A stretch of DNA of 64,000 bases from Rhodanobacter lindaniclasticus (lineage in GTDB: Bacteria > Pseudomonadota > Gammaproteobacteria > Xanthomonadales > Rhodanobacteraceae): contig NZ_MWIO01000003.1 of the NCBI RefSeq assembly GCF_004799035.1, positions 49,244 through 113,243 on the forward strand, in the 5' to 3' direction. The notes below the pieces were generated by a model, which saw nothing but the letters and a program-made list of their open reading frames with translations, did not search any database and was not told the origin of the DNA. Below are positions 43,784-52,730 of the stretch, piece after piece. The stretch's first letter is position 1; each line of letters begins with the position of its first letter. Position numbers and translations under genes: made by a program.

Positions 43784-45478
43784 CTATTGCTTCTTGCGCG
43801 AATCCAGCACGCCTTGCAGCAGGCTGTTCAGGGCATCCTGCTTGGTGGACTTGCTCGCCGGCTGGGTCTCGGCTGCCGGACTGTTGCGGCTGGCACCACC
43901 GCCCAGCAAGCCGGCGACGGCCGAAGGATCGACCTTGAAGCTGGGCGCGCTCGCGGTGCCGCCGACATGCACGCCGACGCCATGTTCGGAAGCGCTGCCG
44001 AGCACGCCACCGAGCAGGCGCCCGGCCTTCGAGTTGCGCAGCAGGCCGGCGCTTGCCTGGTCCCCACCGGCTATCGCCCGATCGAGCTTGACCAGCATGT
44101 TGAAGTCGAGCCGGCCATCGACAGCCATGCCGCCCTTGCCGGTGAAGCTGCCCAGCTCGACGATCTCCGCGCTGGCCGGATCGGCGTGGATGCCGGAGGG
44201 AGCGATCTTCAGCGTGGCGGCAGCGTGCCGGATCACCGTGTCCTTCGGCGCCTTGATGCCGGCCAGCGACAGCACCCCGCCGAGTTTCGAGCCCAGGCTG
44301 TAGCCGGCCAGGCGCGAGTTGTCGAGGGTCACCGGCCCGCTGATCACCAGCGCATCGAGCGGCCCGCGCGCACGCAGGTCGACGCCCACGCTGCCGCCGC
44401 TGAGGCGCGAATCCTTCGGCAGCACCACGCCGAACACCGGCAGCAACGGCTGCAGGTCGTCGACCGGCAATGCCTGGCCGCGCAGGCGCAGATCCAGGGC
44501 GATCACCTTGCCGCGGTTGTCGAAGCTGCCGTCGACGGCAAGCTTCGCGCCGCCGCTGCCCAGCGTGCCTTGTTCGATGCGGCCGGTGCCGTCTGGCAAT
44601 CGGTAGCTGGCCTGGTAGTCGATGCGCAGCGGCTGCGGCGACGGCGAACCGGACGCCACCAGCTTGAGCTGACGCGCGTCGATGCCGCCCTTCGACGTCA
44701 GCACGCCCTTGGCCGAGCTGATCCGCGTGTCGATGTCGAGCACGCCACCGACGCCGTCGGCGCTGCTCATCAGGCCGGCGCCGACCAGGTCCAGCCCCTG
44801 CATCACCAGATGCGCCTCGACCGGCGTCAGCAGCGCATTCTTCGCCTCCCACGGGCCGAGCGTGCCGTCCAGTTTCAGGCTGCCGCCGCCGGCGATATCG
44901 GCGCCCATCGAGAACGGGAACGCCGCGCCGAGACCGACGTGATCGGCGCGCAAATCCACCTTCCGGTAGCTGCGCGCATCGCCGGCCGCCCGCTGCAGGT
45001 CGATGCGGCCATCGCTGATACGCAACCTGTCGACACTGAACGCGGGTGGCGCCGCGGTCGAAGCGTTGGCGGCAGGTGCCGTGGTCTTGCCGGCACCGAA
45101 GTTGGAGAAGTTCCACCGGCCGGCGCGATTCTCCACCAGACGCACCATCGGCTGGTCCAGCGCCAGCGAGGTGATCTGCACCTGTCGGTGCAGCAGCAAC
45201 GGCCACAGTTTCACGCCGAGCTGCAACGATTTCGCGCTGACGAACGGCTTGTCGCCAAACGCCGGATCGTCGCCGATGCGGATCTCGTCGGCATCCAACG
45301 AACCGGACCAGATCGACACATGCAACTGGCCCAGCGTCACCTCGCGGCCGAGCGCCTGGCCCAGGCTGGCCTGGATCTGCGGGCGGAAGTGGTTGGCGTC
45401 GACCAGCAGCAAGGCGCCGGCCCCCACGATCAACACCAGCAGCACCAGGCCGAGCAAACCGAGCAGCAGGCGTTTCAT
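43784..45478 (-). CDS. asmA: AsmA-family protein
   Basis: A 564-residue inner-membrane-anchored periplasmic protein. One N-terminal helix (MKRLLLGLLGLVLLVLIVGAGALLL), then the AsmA region LGREVTLGQLHVSIWSGSLDADEIRI and long beta-rich repeats, ending with a Lys-containing tail. AsmA-like proteins bridge the periplasm and help lipid transfer to the outer membrane. Start: ATG at 45476-45478. It is divergent from the GST gene. Confidence 0.88.
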   Translation of the reverse strand: MKRLLLGLLGLVLLVLIVGAGALLLVDANHFRPQIQASLGQALGREVTLGQLHVSIWSGSLDADEIRIGDDPAFGDKPFVSAKSLQLGVKLWPLLLHRQVQITSLALDQPMVRLVENRAGRWNFSNFGAGKTTAPAANASTAAPPAFSVDRLRISDGRIDLQRAAGDARSYRKVDLRADHVGLGAAFPFSMGADIAGGGSLKLDGTLGPWEAKNALLTPVEAHLVMQGLDLVGAGLMSSADGVGGVLDIDTRISSAKGVLTSKGGIDARQLKLVASGSPSPQPLRIDYQASYRLPDGTGRIEQGTLGSGGAKLAVDGSFDNRGKVIALDLRLRGQALPVDDLQPLLPVFGVVLPKDSRLSGGSVGVDLRARGPLDALVISGPVTLDNSRLAGYSLGSKLGGVLSLAGIKAPKDTVIRHAAATLKIAPSGIHADPASAEIVELGSFTGKGGMAVDGRLDFNMLVKLDRAIAGGDQASAGLLRNSKAGRLLGGVLGSASEHGVGVHVGGTASAPSFKVDPSAVAGLLGGGASRNSPAAETQPASKSTKQDALNSLLQGVLDSRKKQ

Positions 45479-45597
45479 GGCCGTCACCTCGCGCAATTCC
45501 GTGGTGTACCGATACTAGGGGCGTCGCGCTTCACCTGTCGATTCCGCGCGCCTTCGTTCGTCGCCTTCGCGTACCTCCCCACCCCAGGTGTTCCGTG

Positions 45598-46257
45598 ATG
45601 ACTCTCAAGCTCTATGCCCACCCCTTCTCCTCCTACTGCCAGAAGGTGCTGATCGCGCTGTACGAGAACGACATTGCGTTCGAATGGCGCGTGCTCACGC
45701 CGGACGACGCGGCCACCGACGCCGAGTTCACCGCGCTGTGGCCGATCCGGCGCATGCCCCTGCTGCGCGACGGCGAACGCACGGTGATCGAATCGAGCAT
45801 CATCATCGAGTACCTCGATCGGCATTATCCCGGCGCCACACCGCTGATTCCCTTCGACGTCGACACCGCGCTGGAGGCGCGCGCGATGGACCGCTTCTTC
45901 GACCACTACGTGCAGACGCCGTTGCAAAAGGTCGTGTTCGACAGCCTGCGCCCCGTCGCGGATCGCGACCCCTGGGGCGTGAACGAAGCGCGCACCAGGC
46001 TGGACATCGCCTACGCATGGCTGGACGGGAAACTGGCCGGCCGCACCTGGGCCACCGGCGGCGACTTCAGTCTGGCCGACTGTTCTGCCGCGCCCGCGCT
46101 GTTCTATGCCGACTGGGTTCAGCGCATCCCGGCAGAATGCGCCAACGTGCAGGCCTACCGGCAACGCCTGCTGGCGCGCCCTTCGTTCGCGCGCGCGGTG
46201 GACGAGGCGCGGCCCTATCGGTCGTACTTCCCGCTCGGTGCACCCGACCGCGACTGA
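45598..46257 (+). CDS. Glutathione S-transferase family protein
   Basis: A 219-residue GST. N-terminal thioredoxin-like domain with LYAHPFSSYCQKVLIALYEN (Ser/Cys at the glutathione site) and RRMPLLRDGERTVIESSIII with the cis-Pro; C-terminal helical domain with ATGGDFSLADCSAAPALFYADW. The reading frame opens with GTG at 45595, directly followed by ATG at 45598, which is preferred. The substrate is unknown. Confidence 0.88.
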   Translation: MTLKLYAHPFSSYCQKVLIALYENDIAFEWRVLTPDDAATDAEFTALWPIRRMPLLRDGERTVIESSIIIEYLDRHYPGATPLIPFDVDTALEARAMDRFFDHYVQTPLQKVVFDSLRPVADRDPWGVNEARTRLDIAYAWLDGKLAGRTWATGGDFSLADCSAAPALFYADWVQRIPAECANVQAYRQRLLARPSFARAVDEARPYRSYFPLGAPDRD

Positions 46258-46286
46258 GTGGATCCGAAGGAAACCGCCGCAACGTC

Positions 46287-46358
46287 GCAGGGCGGGCACT
46301 GCCCGTCGTACTCTCGATACTGCATGTGATCAAGAGCGGCGGGCAGTGCCCGCCCTAC
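46287..46358. repeat. REP-like palindromic element, family 2 (copy b)
   Basis: Arms gcagggcgggcactgcccgtc and ggcgggcagtgcccgccctac enclose ~30 bp. It lies between the convergent GST and cycA genes, where a bidirectional terminator would be expected. Confidence 0.8.
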
Positions 46359-46425
46359 GAGGCTACGAGGCATGGAGCGTGGGACGGCGCAAGTCAATGC
46401 CGCGCCGAGCCGATGGATCGCGCGC

Positions 46426-47805
46426 TTACGCCTTGCGCGCCCGGCGCCCCTTCCACGCGTAACCGATGCCCAGCAGCACGAACCACACCGGGCTGGCGAT
46501 CAGTGCCTCGCGCGTGTCCGTCTGCAGGCTCAGCAGCACCAGCACGAACACGAAGAACGCCAGGCACACCCAGCACATGAACACGCCGCCGGGCATCTTG
46601 TAGATGGATGCTTCATGCAGTTGCGGGCGCTTGCGCCGGTAGGCCATGTAGGCGAACAGGATCAGCGACCAGACGAACATGAACAGCACCGCGGACAGCG
46701 TGGTGACCAGGGTGAAGGCGGTGACCAGGTCGGGGATCAGGTAGATCAGCGCCGCACCCAGCAGCAGGCAGAAGCAGGAAAACAGCAGGCCCAGCGACGG
46801 CACCGCGGCGCGCGACAGCCGCCCGAAAGTCTTCGGCGCATGCTTCTCTGCGGCCAGGCCGTACAGCATGCGGCTGGTCGAGAAGATGCCGCTGTTGGCC
46901 GACGAAGTGGCCGACGTCAGCACCACGAAATTGATCAGGCTGGCCGCGGCGGGGATGCCGGCCAGCACGAACAACTCCACGAACGGGCTCTTGCTCGGCT
47001 CCACCAGACGCCACGGCGTGACCATCATGATCGCGACCAGCGCCAGCACGTAGAAGATGATGATGCGGATCGGAATCGAGTTGATCGCCTTGGGCAGGTT
47101 GCGCTGCGGATTGGCGGTTTCCGCGGCGGTGGTGCCGACCAGCTCGATGCCGACGAAGGCGAACACCGCGATCTGGAAGCCGGCGAAGAAGCCGCTCATT
47201 CCCTTGGGGAAGAAGCCGTCGTCGTTCCACAGGTTGGCGATCGAGGCCTGGTGCCCGGCGGGCGAGGTGAAGCCCCAGGCGACCAGCGCGAAGCCGGTGA
47301 CGATCAGCGCGCAGATCGCCACGATCTTGATCAGCGCGAACCAGAACTCCATCTCGCCGAACAGCTTCACCGTGACCAGGTTGAGGCTGAGCAGCAGGAG
47401 CACGCACAGCACCGCCGGAATCCACGGCGCCAGCCCCGGGAACCAGAACTGCGTGTACGCCGCGATGGCGATGACGTCGGCGATCGCGGTGATGATCCAG
47501 CAGAACCAGTAGGTCCAGCCGCAGAAGAAACCGGCCCACGGGCCGAGCAGGTCGGTGGAAAAATCGATGAACGACTTGTACTCGAGGTTGGACAGCAGCA
47601 GCTCGCCCATCGCCCGCATCACGAAGAACAGCATCACGCCGATGATCAGGTAGACCAGCAGGATCGACGGCCCGGCCAGGCTGATCGTCTTGCCCGAACC
47701 CATGAACAGGCCGGTGCCGATCGCACCGCCGATGGCGATCAGTTGCAGATGTCGGTTGGAAAGGCTGCGGCGCAGGTGGTCGGGTTGTCCCGGCAATGCG
47801 GTCAT
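46426..47805 (-). CDS. cycA: D-serine/D-alanine/glycine transporter
   Basis: A 459-residue APC-family permease with twelve helices. It is close to E. coli CycA throughout: SNRHLQLIAIGGAIGTGLFM at the N terminus, AVFAFVGIELVGTTAAETAN in the middle and EASIYKMPGGVFMCWVCLAF near the end. It imports D-Ala, D-Ser and Gly with protons. Start: ATG at 47803-47805. Together with the periplasmic racemase and dipeptidase fusion some 4-10 kb away it fits D-amino-acid scavenging. Confidence 0.93.
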   Translation of the reverse strand: MTALPGQPDHLRRSLSNRHLQLIAIGGAIGTGLFMGSGKTISLAGPSILLVYLIIGVMLFFVMRAMGELLLSNLEYKSFIDFSTDLLGPWAGFFCGWTYWFCWIITAIADVIAIAAYTQFWFPGLAPWIPAVLCVLLLLSLNLVTVKLFGEMEFWFALIKIVAICALIVTGFALVAWGFTSPAGHQASIANLWNDDGFFPKGMSGFFAGFQIAVFAFVGIELVGTTAAETANPQRNLPKAINSIPIRIIIFYVLALVAIMMVTPWRLVEPSKSPFVELFVLAGIPAAASLINFVVLTSATSSANSGIFSTSRMLYGLAAEKHAPKTFGRLSRAAVPSLGLLFSCFCLLLGAALIYLIPDLVTAFTLVTTLSAVLFMFVWSLILFAYMAYRRKRPQLHEASIYKMPGGVFMCWVCLAFFVFVLVLLSLQTDTREALIASPVWFVLLGIGYAWKGRRARKA

Positions 47806-47891
47806 GCGTCGTGCCTTTGCGGTGAGGAAGGCGACAACATACAGAAAAGCGTGGCCCGCGTGCACTCCTGGGTCACGCGTACCGCCTGCGC

Positions 47892-48467
47892 TCAGGCCAG
47901 CGGCCAGCACCCGAGCCGGATATGCCGCGTCCTGCCCAGCAGGCTGTGCACCAGCACGAACTCGTCGACGCGCCAGCGGATTGGAGCCACCGCCTCGGCG
48001 GCTACCTTGCGCGCGTCGTACGCCAGGGTGACGTGCGGTTCGAAACCGGTCCCCACCGGGGTCACGCCCGCCTCGCGCAGCTGCACGCCGAGTTCCGCCT
48101 GGAAAGCGCGCAACGCTGCATTGCCGCCGTCGGCGCGCAGCACGAACGGCAGCTTGTCGCGCCGGCCGTCGAAACTGGCCACGCGGTCGAATGCCACTTC
48201 GAAAGGCGCGGTCCGCACCCGCGCTGCCGCCTTCATCGTGGCCTCCACCACATCCGGCGGCAGTCCGGCCCAGTCGCCCAGATGCAGCAGGGTGACGTGG
48301 AAACGCTCCGGCAGCAGCGGCCTGCCGCGCAGCCCGTGGCGGGCGCATTGCTCGGCAGCCAGCGCGCTCAATCGCGGCACGGTCGCCTGATCGGGGAACA
48401 CCGCCAGGAACAGCCGGTCCGTGGCCGCCGCGGGGGCAAAGCCCGGGAGTGAAGTCTGCGCCGCCAT
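47892..48467 (-). CDS. thpR: 2H phosphoesterase (ThpR/LigT 2'-5' RNA ligase family)
   Basis: A 191-residue RNA 2',3'-cyclic phosphodiesterase/ligase. Both catalytic motifs are canonical: RFHVTLLHLG and EPHVTLAYDA. The start is the ATG at 48465-48467 (MAAQTSLPGFAP); the open frame upstream overlaps the next gene. A divergent paralogue with altered motifs lies at 31821. Confidence 0.88.
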   Translation of the reverse strand: MAAQTSLPGFAPAAATDRLFLAVFPDQATVPRLSALAAEQCARHGLRGRPLLPERFHVTLLHLGDWAGLPPDVVEATMKAAARVRTAPFEVAFDRVASFDGRRDKLPFVLRADGGNAALRAFQAELGVQLREAGVTPVGTGFEPHVTLAYDARKVAAEAVAPIRWRVDEFVLVHSLLGRTRHIRLGCWPLA

Positions 48468-48534
48468 GCCCGTTACTCTCCGTGCTCGTTGCCAGCGCAT
48501 GGCGCCGGCGAGTTGAATCCATGCCCGCGCATCG

Positions 48535-49230
48535 CTACGGCCACGCCGGAATCGCCAGGCTGCGCTCGGGATCGCCGCTGGCACCGGTGCGCAGGTTCGG
48601 CGGGATGTGTCCGACGTCGCCCACCGAGATCACCTTGAAGCTGCCGTCGGCCTCCACCCGGAGGCGGGTGATGCTGGCGTTGCCCACCGACATCTCCAGC
48701 CACGCCTGCGGATCGACGCCCATCGCGCGCACCACCATGTTGCGGATCACGTTGCCGTGGCAGACCATCAGGTCGGTCTGTTCGTGGCCGGATGCGGGCT
48801 TGAAGTAGCGCGCGAACAAGCGATCGAATTGCGCCTTGCAGGCAGCCAGGTCGGCCGGCTTTTCCTTCGCCACGATCGCGGCCCGGCGCGTCGGCGGCGT
48901 GCACTCGGCCAAGTCGTCGACCACCTCGAAGCGACGCCCCGGCAAGTCCTCGCCGATCACCGCCGCAGTGTCGCGCGCTCGCTGCACCGGGCTGACGTAC
49001 ATCGCATCGAAACGCGTCGGCAACCCGGCCAGCCGCGCACCCGCCAGATGCGCCTGCGCCACCCCGAGCGGCGCCAGGTGCGGCCCCAGCTTCGGATCGG
49101 CCTTCGTATCAGGCAGGTAATAGCCGTGGCGCACCAGCACGATGGTGCGTGCAGCCGGCGCCGCCACGTCGGCCGCGTGCAAGGGGGCGATCAGCAACAG
49201 CAGGCACAACCAGGGGAGCAGCCTCTTCAT
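48535..49230 (-). CDS. Secreted histidine phosphatase family protein
   Basis: A 231-residue exported phosphoglycerate-mutase-like protein. Signal peptide MKRLLPWLCLLLLIAPLHAA. The RHG motif is VLVRHGYYLPD and the second catalytic His is in LMVCHGNVIRNMVVRAM. The substrate is unknown. Start: ATG at 49228-49230. Confidence 0.87.
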   Translation of the reverse strand: MKRLLPWLCLLLLIAPLHAADVAAPAARTIVLVRHGYYLPDTKADPKLGPHLAPLGVAQAHLAGARLAGLPTRFDAMYVSPVQRARDTAAVIGEDLPGRRFEVVDDLAECTPPTRRAAIVAKEKPADLAACKAQFDRLFARYFKPASGHEQTDLMVCHGNVIRNMVVRAMGVDPQAWLEMSVGNASITRLRVEADGSFKVISVGDVGHIPPNLRTGASGDPERSLAIPAWP

Positions 49231-49308
49231 CACGAGCCATCCTGCAGCGGGTATGACGTCGAATGGTACCTGCTGCACGCCGTCATTCCCGTGCACGGGG
49301 CTGCTCCG

Positions 49309-50790
49309 TCAACGCAACCCCACCGTACCTTCCGACGCCTTGACCAGCTTCGCCGGGTCGTAAGCCACGCCATCCTTGAACACCAGGGTGACGTTCTCGA
49401 TGTCCTTGATGTGCTTCGCCGGGTTGCCCCTGACCAGCACCAGGTCAGCCGCCTTGCCCACGTCGATCGAGCCGATCTCCCGGTCCGCGCCCATGAACCG
49501 GGCGCCGTTCAAGGTGGCGATCTGGATCGCCTCCACCGGCGTGAAGCCCGCCTCCACCAGCAGCTCCACCTCACGCTGGTCGCCATAACCCGCGATCACG
49601 CCGCCGTAACCGGTGGGGTCCAGACCGGCAAGCAAGGTGCCGCCGGCCTTGACGAAGGCATGCTCGAAAGCCATCTCAAGCTGGAACGCCTGCGGCCACG
49701 GCGAATCCTTCATCGTCGCGATGCGCTCGCGCGTCTTCAGGTATTCGACGCGGGCCTGCGGCAGCATCGCGTCCAGCACCCGCGCATCCTGCGGCGCGCG
49801 GCCGGGCACGAAGGTCTCGAACACCGGCAGCGTGGAGGTCACCGCAACATGCTTCGCCACCAGATGCTTGATCAGTGCCCGGATTTCCGGACCGTCGACC
49901 TTCAGCGTCGCCAGGTGCGCCACGGCGGCCTTCGTGTCCGGACACACATCCGGCTGCTTGCCGGCGCTGAATTCGGTGTCGACGAAGAGGCCGTGCTCGA
50001 GGTTGTCGATGCCCAGATCCGCCGCCTCGGCAAAGCCGATCGAACACAGGTGACCGGTGACCTTGATCCCGCGCGCATGCGCCGCCGCGATCGCCGCCGA
50101 CAACTCGGCGCGGGTGATGTGCATGTACGCCTTGAACGAGGTCGCGCCCTCGTCGATCCAGTAGTTCACCGTGTTGCGCGCATCGGTGGAATCCGCCAGT
50201 TCGTGCATCTGCGGCGTAAAGCTGCCCTTGCCTTCCAGGTACGGCCCGGTGGTGTGCATCTTCGGTCCGGGAATGCGACCGGCGTCGATCGCCTTCCTCA
50301 GCTCCAGGTCCGTGTACGGCTCGGTGCTGCCGGTGGTGCGGATGGTAGTGACCCCGCCGGCGAGGTAAAGCTTGGGAAAGCTCGACGCCTGCTCCGGATA
50401 GATCGCCTCTTTCGCCGCCGGGTTCACCCGGGGTGCCGGATAGAACATGTGGTCGTGCATGCCGACCAGACCGGGAATCAGCGTCTGCCCGCTGCCGTCG
50501 ATGAACGTCGCGCCCTCGGGCACATCCACGTGGCTCCCGACCGCCGCGATGCGCCCATCGCGCAACAACACCGTCTGCTCCTCGCGCGCACGGGCGCCAT
50601 GCCCGTCGATCACCCGCACATGAGTGATCGCCAGCAGCGGCTGGGCATGCGCGACATAGGCCTGCACGGCCGGCGACAACGCGGGCATCGCGGCTGTGGC
50701 CGGCGTGGCGATCGCCAAGGCCGCGCAAACCGTGACGAGCGCAAAAAGCGGCGCGGCAGGCACGCCACGAAGTTTCAACGGAAATCGCAT
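49309..50790 (-). CDS. Secreted metal-dependent amidohydrolase
   Basis: A 493-residue exported amidohydrolase. Signal peptide (~1-34, LFALVTVCAALAIATPATA). The metal-binding HxH is in LIPGLVGMHDHMFYP, and the C-terminal composite sheet shows NGARFMGADREIGSIDVGKAADLVLV. It resembles imidazolonepropionase-like/prolidase-type enzymes. Divergent from the MarR regulator, with a palindrome in between, so it is a candidate regulated gene. Confidence 0.88.
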   Translation of the reverse strand: MRFPLKLRGVPAAPLFALVTVCAALAIATPATAAMPALSPAVQAYVAHAQPLLAITHVRVIDGHGARAREEQTVLLRDGRIAAVGSHVDVPEGATFIDGSGQTLIPGLVGMHDHMFYPAPRVNPAAKEAIYPEQASSFPKLYLAGGVTTIRTTGSTEPYTDLELRKAIDAGRIPGPKMHTTGPYLEGKGSFTPQMHELADSTDARNTVNYWIDEGATSFKAYMHITRAELSAAIAAAHARGIKVTGHLCSIGFAEAADLGIDNLEHGLFVDTEFSAGKQPDVCPDTKAAVAHLATLKVDGPEIRALIKHLVAKHVAVTSTLPVFETFVPGRAPQDARVLDAMLPQARVEYLKTRERIATMKDSPWPQAFQLEMAFEHAFVKAGGTLLAGLDPTGYGGVIAGYGDQREVELLVEAGFTPVEAIQIATLNGARFMGADREIGSIDVGKAADLVLVRGNPAKHIKDIENVTLVFKDGVAYDPAKLVKASEGTVGLR

Positions 50791-50927
50791 GACCGTTCCC
50801 CAGGCTGTTGTCGACGTGAACACGTGCCGCCGGCATGCGGTTTCACGGAGCCGCCGCCAGGATGGAATGTACGCCTCCCGCCGCGGAACATGTCACCCAG
50901 CTTGCCGGCGCCATTTTAGTCCAGTAC

Positions 50928-50940
50928 ATTGACTGTCAAT
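50928..50940. promoter_or_regulatory. Candidate MarR operator palindrome
   Basis: Perfect palindrome attgac-t-gtcaat, 21 bp before the marR start codon and inside the divergent promoter region shared with the amidohydrolase gene. Size and position fit an autoregulatory MarR-type operator; this is inference. Confidence 0.55.
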
Positions 50941-50961
50941 TACTCGTACAGATTTGCTCGA

Positions 50962-51468
50962 ATGCCCCGCACCCGGCCACCGCACGACCAGATAGTGATG
51001 CCCGCCCTGCTCCGCCATGCCCGAACCACATACGGCGCAGCCATGCGCCGTGCGCTGGCCGATGCGGGCTGCAACGACATTCCGGCGAACGGCCTTTACC
51101 TCATCGGCGGCCTGGCGCTGCACGATGGCGAGATGCCCTTGGGGGAACTGGTCAAGGATTTGCGCGTGTCCAAGCAGGCCGCCAGCCAGCTCGTCGACGC
51201 CCTTGTGACGGGCGGCTACCTGCAGCGCATCGTGGACGAGAAGGATCGGCGCAAACTGCTCGTGACCCTGACCAGACGCGGCCGCAACGCTGCGGCCGTG
51301 CAGGCGAAAGCGCGTGAGCAGATCGACGCCGAGCTGCTCGCGCGCGTGGGCGTCAACGGCGTCAACGCCACCCGCAAGACGCTCGCCGCGCTGATCGACC
51401 TCGGTCGGCAGCGGGAAAACGGAAACGACGATGTCATTCCGGGTTCGACGTCGGAGCGATGCAAATGA
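50962..51468 (+). CDS. MarR-family transcriptional regulator
   Basis: A 168-residue winged-helix regulator. MPLGELVKDLRVSKQAASQLVDALVTGGYLQRIVDEKDRRKLLVTLTRRG contains the recognition helix and wing with the conserved DxR. Start: ATG at 50962. It is divergent from the amidohydrolase and overlaps the following YCII-type gene by 10 bp, so both genes may respond to the same signal. Confidence 0.9.
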   Translation: MPRTRPPHDQIVMPALLRHARTTYGAAMRRALADAGCNDIPANGLYLIGGLALHDGEMPLGELVKDLRVSKQAASQLVDALVTGGYLQRIVDEKDRRKLLVTLTRRGRNAAAVQAKAREQIDAELLARVGVNGVNATRKTLAALIDLGRQRENGNDDVIPGSTSERCK

Positions 51469-51761
51469 ACGATTACATCCTGCTGATGCACGCCTTGCCG
51501 CCCGGCTCGGCGCAACCCACGGGCGACTGGGCGTCCTACCTCCATCGCCTGCGCAACACGGGCCGGTTCAACGGCGGCAGTTCCATCGGTGCCGGCGTAT
51601 GCGTCTCCAGCCGCGGCATCACACCTACCCTGTCGACCTCGCTCACCGGCTACATCCGGGTCAGTGCGGATTCCATCGAGGATGCCTGTGCCCTGCTCGA
51701 GGGAAACCCCGTGATCGAGGCGGGCGGCACCGTCGAGGTGCGCGAGCTCCCGCGCGACTGA
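51459..51761 (+). CDS. YCII-related domain protein
   Basis: A 100-residue protein similar to the YCII/DGPF group: NDYILLMHALPPGSAQPTGDW at the N terminus, GGSSIGAGVCVSSRG in the middle and IRVSADSIEDACALLEGNPVIEAGGTVEVREL at the end. Function unknown; members dimerise via a ferredoxin-like fold. Its start overlaps the marR stop by 10 bp, so it is translationally linked to marR. Confidence 0.78.
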   Translation: MQMNDYILLMHALPPGSAQPTGDWASYLHRLRNTGRFNGGSSIGAGVCVSSRGITPTLSTSLTGYIRVSADSIEDACALLEGNPVIEAGGTVEVRELPRD

Positions 51762-51880
51762 GGCGGCTTAGGCCCGGGACCGGTTGACGGAGCGCCTGGC
51801 GCAGAGGACATTGACGACCGTGGGAAGCGGCACGCCGCCGCGTGCCCCGGCCATCGCCAGGAGTCATTCGGGAGGCCATC

Positions 51881-52444
51881 ATGAAGTTCCTTCAGCCCGC
51901 CCTGTTCACCGCCATGATGTTGCTCGCCGGAACCGGCACCGCCATGGCGTCCTCCGCCTCGCTCAACGAATTCACGCCCAAGGTCCTGCCGGTGCTGGTG
52001 CAGGTCAACGCCAAGGGCAAGGTCACCGACGCTTCGCCGGCGATGAAACTTTCGCCGCGACTCGATCGGCTGCTGCGCCAGAACCTGGACGAATTGATCA
52101 ACCAGCCGGCCACCGACCACGGGCGTCCCGTGGCCAGCCAGTTCGTCGCCAACCTGGCGCTGACGGTGACGCCCCGCCGGGAAGGCGGTTACGACGCCCG
52201 CTTCGCCTTCGTGTCCGGCTCCCCAGTACCTTCGGGTTCCTGGCACTGGGTCCATGTCGACGGCCACCGGCTCGCGCTCGCCCGCCAGGACGCGTTCGAT
52301 CGCGGAGTGCGTCTGCATCACGCCCACGACATGAACCGCCGCGGGAACCACCCTGCCCAGCGCCCCGAGCCTTCTCCGTCCATCCGGAGCACCACTACGG
52401 TCGCCCGTGACCTGCCGATGGGCACACCGGGACGCGGTCACTGA
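51881..52444 (+). CDS. Hypothetical exported protein
   Basis: A 187-residue protein with a signal peptide (MKFLQPALFTAMMLLAGTGTAMASS). The mature part has a region (PVLVQVNAKGKVTDASPAMKL) that resembles a TonB C-terminal-type beta module, then a His/Arg-rich tail (LHHAHDMNRRGNHPAQRPEP). No family can be named. Start: ATG at 51881. Confidence 0.6.
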   Translation: MKFLQPALFTAMMLLAGTGTAMASSASLNEFTPKVLPVLVQVNAKGKVTDASPAMKLSPRLDRLLRQNLDELINQPATDHGRPVASQFVANLALTVTPRREGGYDARFAFVSGSPVPSGSWHWVHVDGHRLALARQDAFDRGVRLHHAHDMNRRGNHPAQRPEPSPSIRSTTTVARDLPMGTPGRGH

Positions 52445-52578
52445 ATCCGGACGTCCGAAAGTACCTGGGTCAGAGCCACTTCTAGTGACCAGTCGCTCGA
52501 CTTAGGTCCCACATCGCCCACGCAGCCGCCGCACCGAATGCGAGCCAGGATGGCCCGCCACTCTATCCGGGGTCCCTA

Positions 52579-52713
52579 CGCGGCGTTGAGTCGGGGACGG
52601 CAGGCCGCGCAGCGGGCCGAAAGCTTCTGCCTTTCGGCGCCTTCAGTCCCGCTCCGCAGACGGTTTCCGTCGAACCCATCCACTGGGCCTGCCTGCCGTC
52701 CCACCACGCCGCG
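52579..52713. repeat. Structured inverted-repeat element (possible RNA or palindromic mobile unit)
   Basis: Nested pairing: cgcggcgt (52579-52586) with acgccgcg (52706-52713); gggacggcaggc (52594-52605) with gcctgccgtccc (52691-52702), both perfect. Inside are gccgaaag/ctttcggc (52616-52638), agcggg/cccgct and gacgg/ccgtc. It lies in the gap between two convergent genes. Terminator, structured RNA or palindromic repeat are all possible. Confidence 0.6.
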
Positions 52714-52730
52714 GCCCACGCTCCCTCACC

